Below, piece after piece: positions 13,673-14,678 of a stretch of DNA of 14,678 bases. The DNA comes from Dehalococcoidia bacterium UBA6495. Lineage in GTDB: Bacteria; Chloroflexota; Dehalococcoidia; Lucifugimonadales; UBA826. Position numbers and translations under genes: made by a program. Numbering within the stretch: the first letter of the stretch is position 1; the number at the start of each line of letters is the position of its first letter. The notes beneath the pieces were generated by a model. The model was not told the origin of the DNA. It did not search any database and was given only the letters and a program-made list of their open reading frames with translations. The stretch spans positions 1 through 14,678 of the forward strand of contig DJMH01000095.1 in the NCBI GenBank assembly GCA_002435305.1. The letters run 5' to 3'.

Positions 13673-14641
13673 ATGAACAATAGTATTACAGATATTCCAG
13701 GTATAGCAGTAGGGCATTGGACAAACTTAGAGGCCATAACGGGGTGTACAGCTATATTGTGCCCAACAGGCTCTTTGGGGGGGGTATCGGTTCGAGGGGC
13801 TTCACCTGGTACAAGAGAGACTGATGTGCTAAGCCCGTCCAATCGTGTAGATGAGATTCATGCAATTATGCTTTCAGGAGGTAGTGCTTACGGTTTAGCA
13901 GCTGCTGATGGTGCAATGCGCTACTTGGAGGGACAGGGAATTGGAGTAAAAGTAGGTAGTAGTGTAGTACCTATAGTCCCGTCAGCAATTTTATTTGATT
14001 TAGGAATAGGCGAACGTGAGGTTCGGCCGGATTCAGAGAGCGGATATCATGCTTGTGAATTTGCTTCCTCAGACCCTGTCGAGCAGGGGACTGTAGGAGC
14101 TGGGACCGGTGCAACTGTTGGGAAGACCCGGGGACCACAAAGATCCGTGAAAGGTGGGCTAGGCTCAGCGAGTATTGATTTGGGTGAAGGACTATTAGTG
14201 GGCGCATTGGTTGTTGTAAATGCTATAGGGAGTGTACATGACCCGGGGAATGGATCATTAATAGCAGGACCTAGAATTAACAAATCTATGTCTAGTTCAA
14301 TCGACGACTTAATATCGGGCAATTCTTTCAAATTGCCCGATATTAATGGAAATACCACCATCGGGGTTGTAGCAACTAATGCAAAACTGACCAAAGCTCA
14401 GGCTACAAGGATGGCCGCCAGTTCGCATGATGGTTTGGCCTTGGCCATCAGACCATCTCATCTAATTGGTGATGGGGACACTATGTTCTCTATATCTACG
14501 GGAGAGCAAGGTGGTATCGACGGCTATGGTGATATGAATCGCATTATCGCGGGGGCTATCCAAACCGTGTCATTAGCGATAGTGAATGCCATCAATTTCG
14601 CTGAAACTATTGGTGGAATTCCCTCGGTTAAGGATTTGTAA
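13673..14641 (+). CDS. P1/S58-family N-terminal-nucleophile hydrolase (DmpA / NylC-like)
   Basis: Member of the DmpA/BapA/NylC family: made as a precursor that cuts itself into alpha and beta chains, freeing an N-terminal nucleophile; known members are L-aminopeptidases/D-esterases, beta-peptidases and nylon-oligomer hydrolases. At 322 residues it is full-length. Family motifs are ITDIPGIAVGHWTN (5-18), ETDVLSP (49-55), LSGGSAYGLAAADG (67-80), GTVGAGTGATVGK (139-151), VVNAIGSV (181-188, with the conserved Asn) and NTTIGVVATNA (227-237). Cleavage is expected at N227/T228, giving a Thr nucleophile as in NylC rather than the Ser of DmpA; this is inference from the motif. ATG 13673 has no Shine-Dalgarno and sits just after a terminator. 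A perfect 16-bp inverted repeat lies in codons 213-225, in the linker before the cleavage site. Confidence 0.92.
   Translation: MNNSITDIPGIAVGHWTNLEAITGCTAILCPTGSLGGVSVRGASPGTRETDVLSPSNRVDEIHAIMLSGGSAYGLAAADGAMRYLEGQGIGVKVGSSVVPIVPSAILFDLGIGEREVRPDSESGYHACEFASSDPVEQGTVGAGTGATVGKTRGPQRSVKGGLGSASIDLGEGLLVGALVVVNAIGSVHDPGNGSLIAGPRINKSMSSSIDDLISGNSFKLPDINGNTTIGVVATNAKLTKAQATRMAASSHDGLALAIRPSHLIGDGDTMFSISTGEQGGIDGYGDMNRIIAGAIQTVSLAIVNAINFAETIGGIPSVKDL
14309..14346. repeat. Perfect 16-bp inverted repeat inside the P1-family gene
   Basis: TTAATATCGGGCAATT (14309-14324) and its exact reverse complement (14331-14346) flank a six-base loop, CTTTCA. It encodes residues 213-225 and ends seven bases before the codon of the predicted nucleophile T228. 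In RNA it would be a very stable hairpin inside the message. No second copy is present in the window. Confidence 0.95.
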
Positions 14642-14650
14642 TTCCGGAAT

Positions 14651-14668
14651 ATTCTGTAACATCAGAAT
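14651..14668 (+). terminator. Hairpin after the P1-family gene, possible terminator cut by the window end
   Basis: ATTCTG (14651-14656) pairs exactly with CAGAAT (14663-14668) around a TAACAT loop, ten bases after the TAA stop, and just after a TTCCGGAA palindrome (14643-14650). No T tract follows in the ten bases left, so termination is uncertain. Confidence 0.3.
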
Positions 14669-14678
14669 CAATAATTTG

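Noticed and set aside
13447..13842. Minus-strand open frame of 131 codons across the gap before the P1 gene
   Set aside because: Its first half is the reverse of the P1-family coding sequence, and the rest covers the terminator and leader; the composition is low-complexity Lys/Ile-rich and there is no ribosome site.
1..14678. Mobile element, phage, defence island or CRISPR content
   Set aside because: No transposase, integrase, terminal repeats, regularly spaced repeats or defence-gene motifs were seen; the genes are largely housekeeping or metabolic and have similar base composition throughout.

Overview
The window looks like ordinary chromosome from an AT-rich free-living bacterium, with almost every base coding. 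An uncultured Chloroflexota of the Dehalococcoidia/SAR202 type is my best guess. It rests on three things: an F420-cofactor pair (cofD, cofC) next to a luciferase-like flavin/F420 oxidoreductase, the mix of gene families, and the low GC content. This is inference from gene content, not from any marker alignment. Housekeeping genes present are recF, ligA and gyrB. No rRNA, tRNA, CRISPR array, transposase or phage gene was recognised.

Layout. (1) Positions 1-3458, minus strand: a tightly packed set, recF -> SIR2-family deacylase -> small membrane protein -> GMC oxidoreductase (cut by the window edge). Gaps are a few bases or overlaps, so it is probably one transcript. (2) Positions 3571-6100, plus strand: cofD -> cofC -> LLM-class oxidoreductase, an F420 side-chain synthesis pair followed by a likely F420 or FMN user. 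(3) Positions 6124-9138, minus strand: an NMT1/THI5-like binding protein without a signal peptide, and ligA upstream of it. (4) Positions 9324-10244, plus strand: a PLP-dependent cysteine synthase, divergent from ligA. (5) Positions 10307-13253, minus strand: gyrB followed by a class IV aminotransferase. (6) Positions 13254-13672: the only long non-coding stretch, between divergent gyrB and a P1/S58-family autoprocessing hydrolase gene (13673-14641, plus).

The most unusual signals are around the last gene. A strong intrinsic terminator on the plus strand ends only 11 bases before its ATG. It is preceded by a duplicated ~20-bp element, a possible 14-codon leader ORF and a plausible competing (antiterminator) helix, which together look like an attenuator or a cis-acting RNA. 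Inside the same gene a perfect 16-bp inverted repeat (38 bp in all) lies just before the predicted autocleavage site. Other points are a probable ATT start for recF, several TTG starts, and a cytoplasmic-looking substrate-binding protein with no transporter partners. No clear new multi-gene system is visible; the leader/palindrome pair at the P1 gene is the best candidate for something undescribed.
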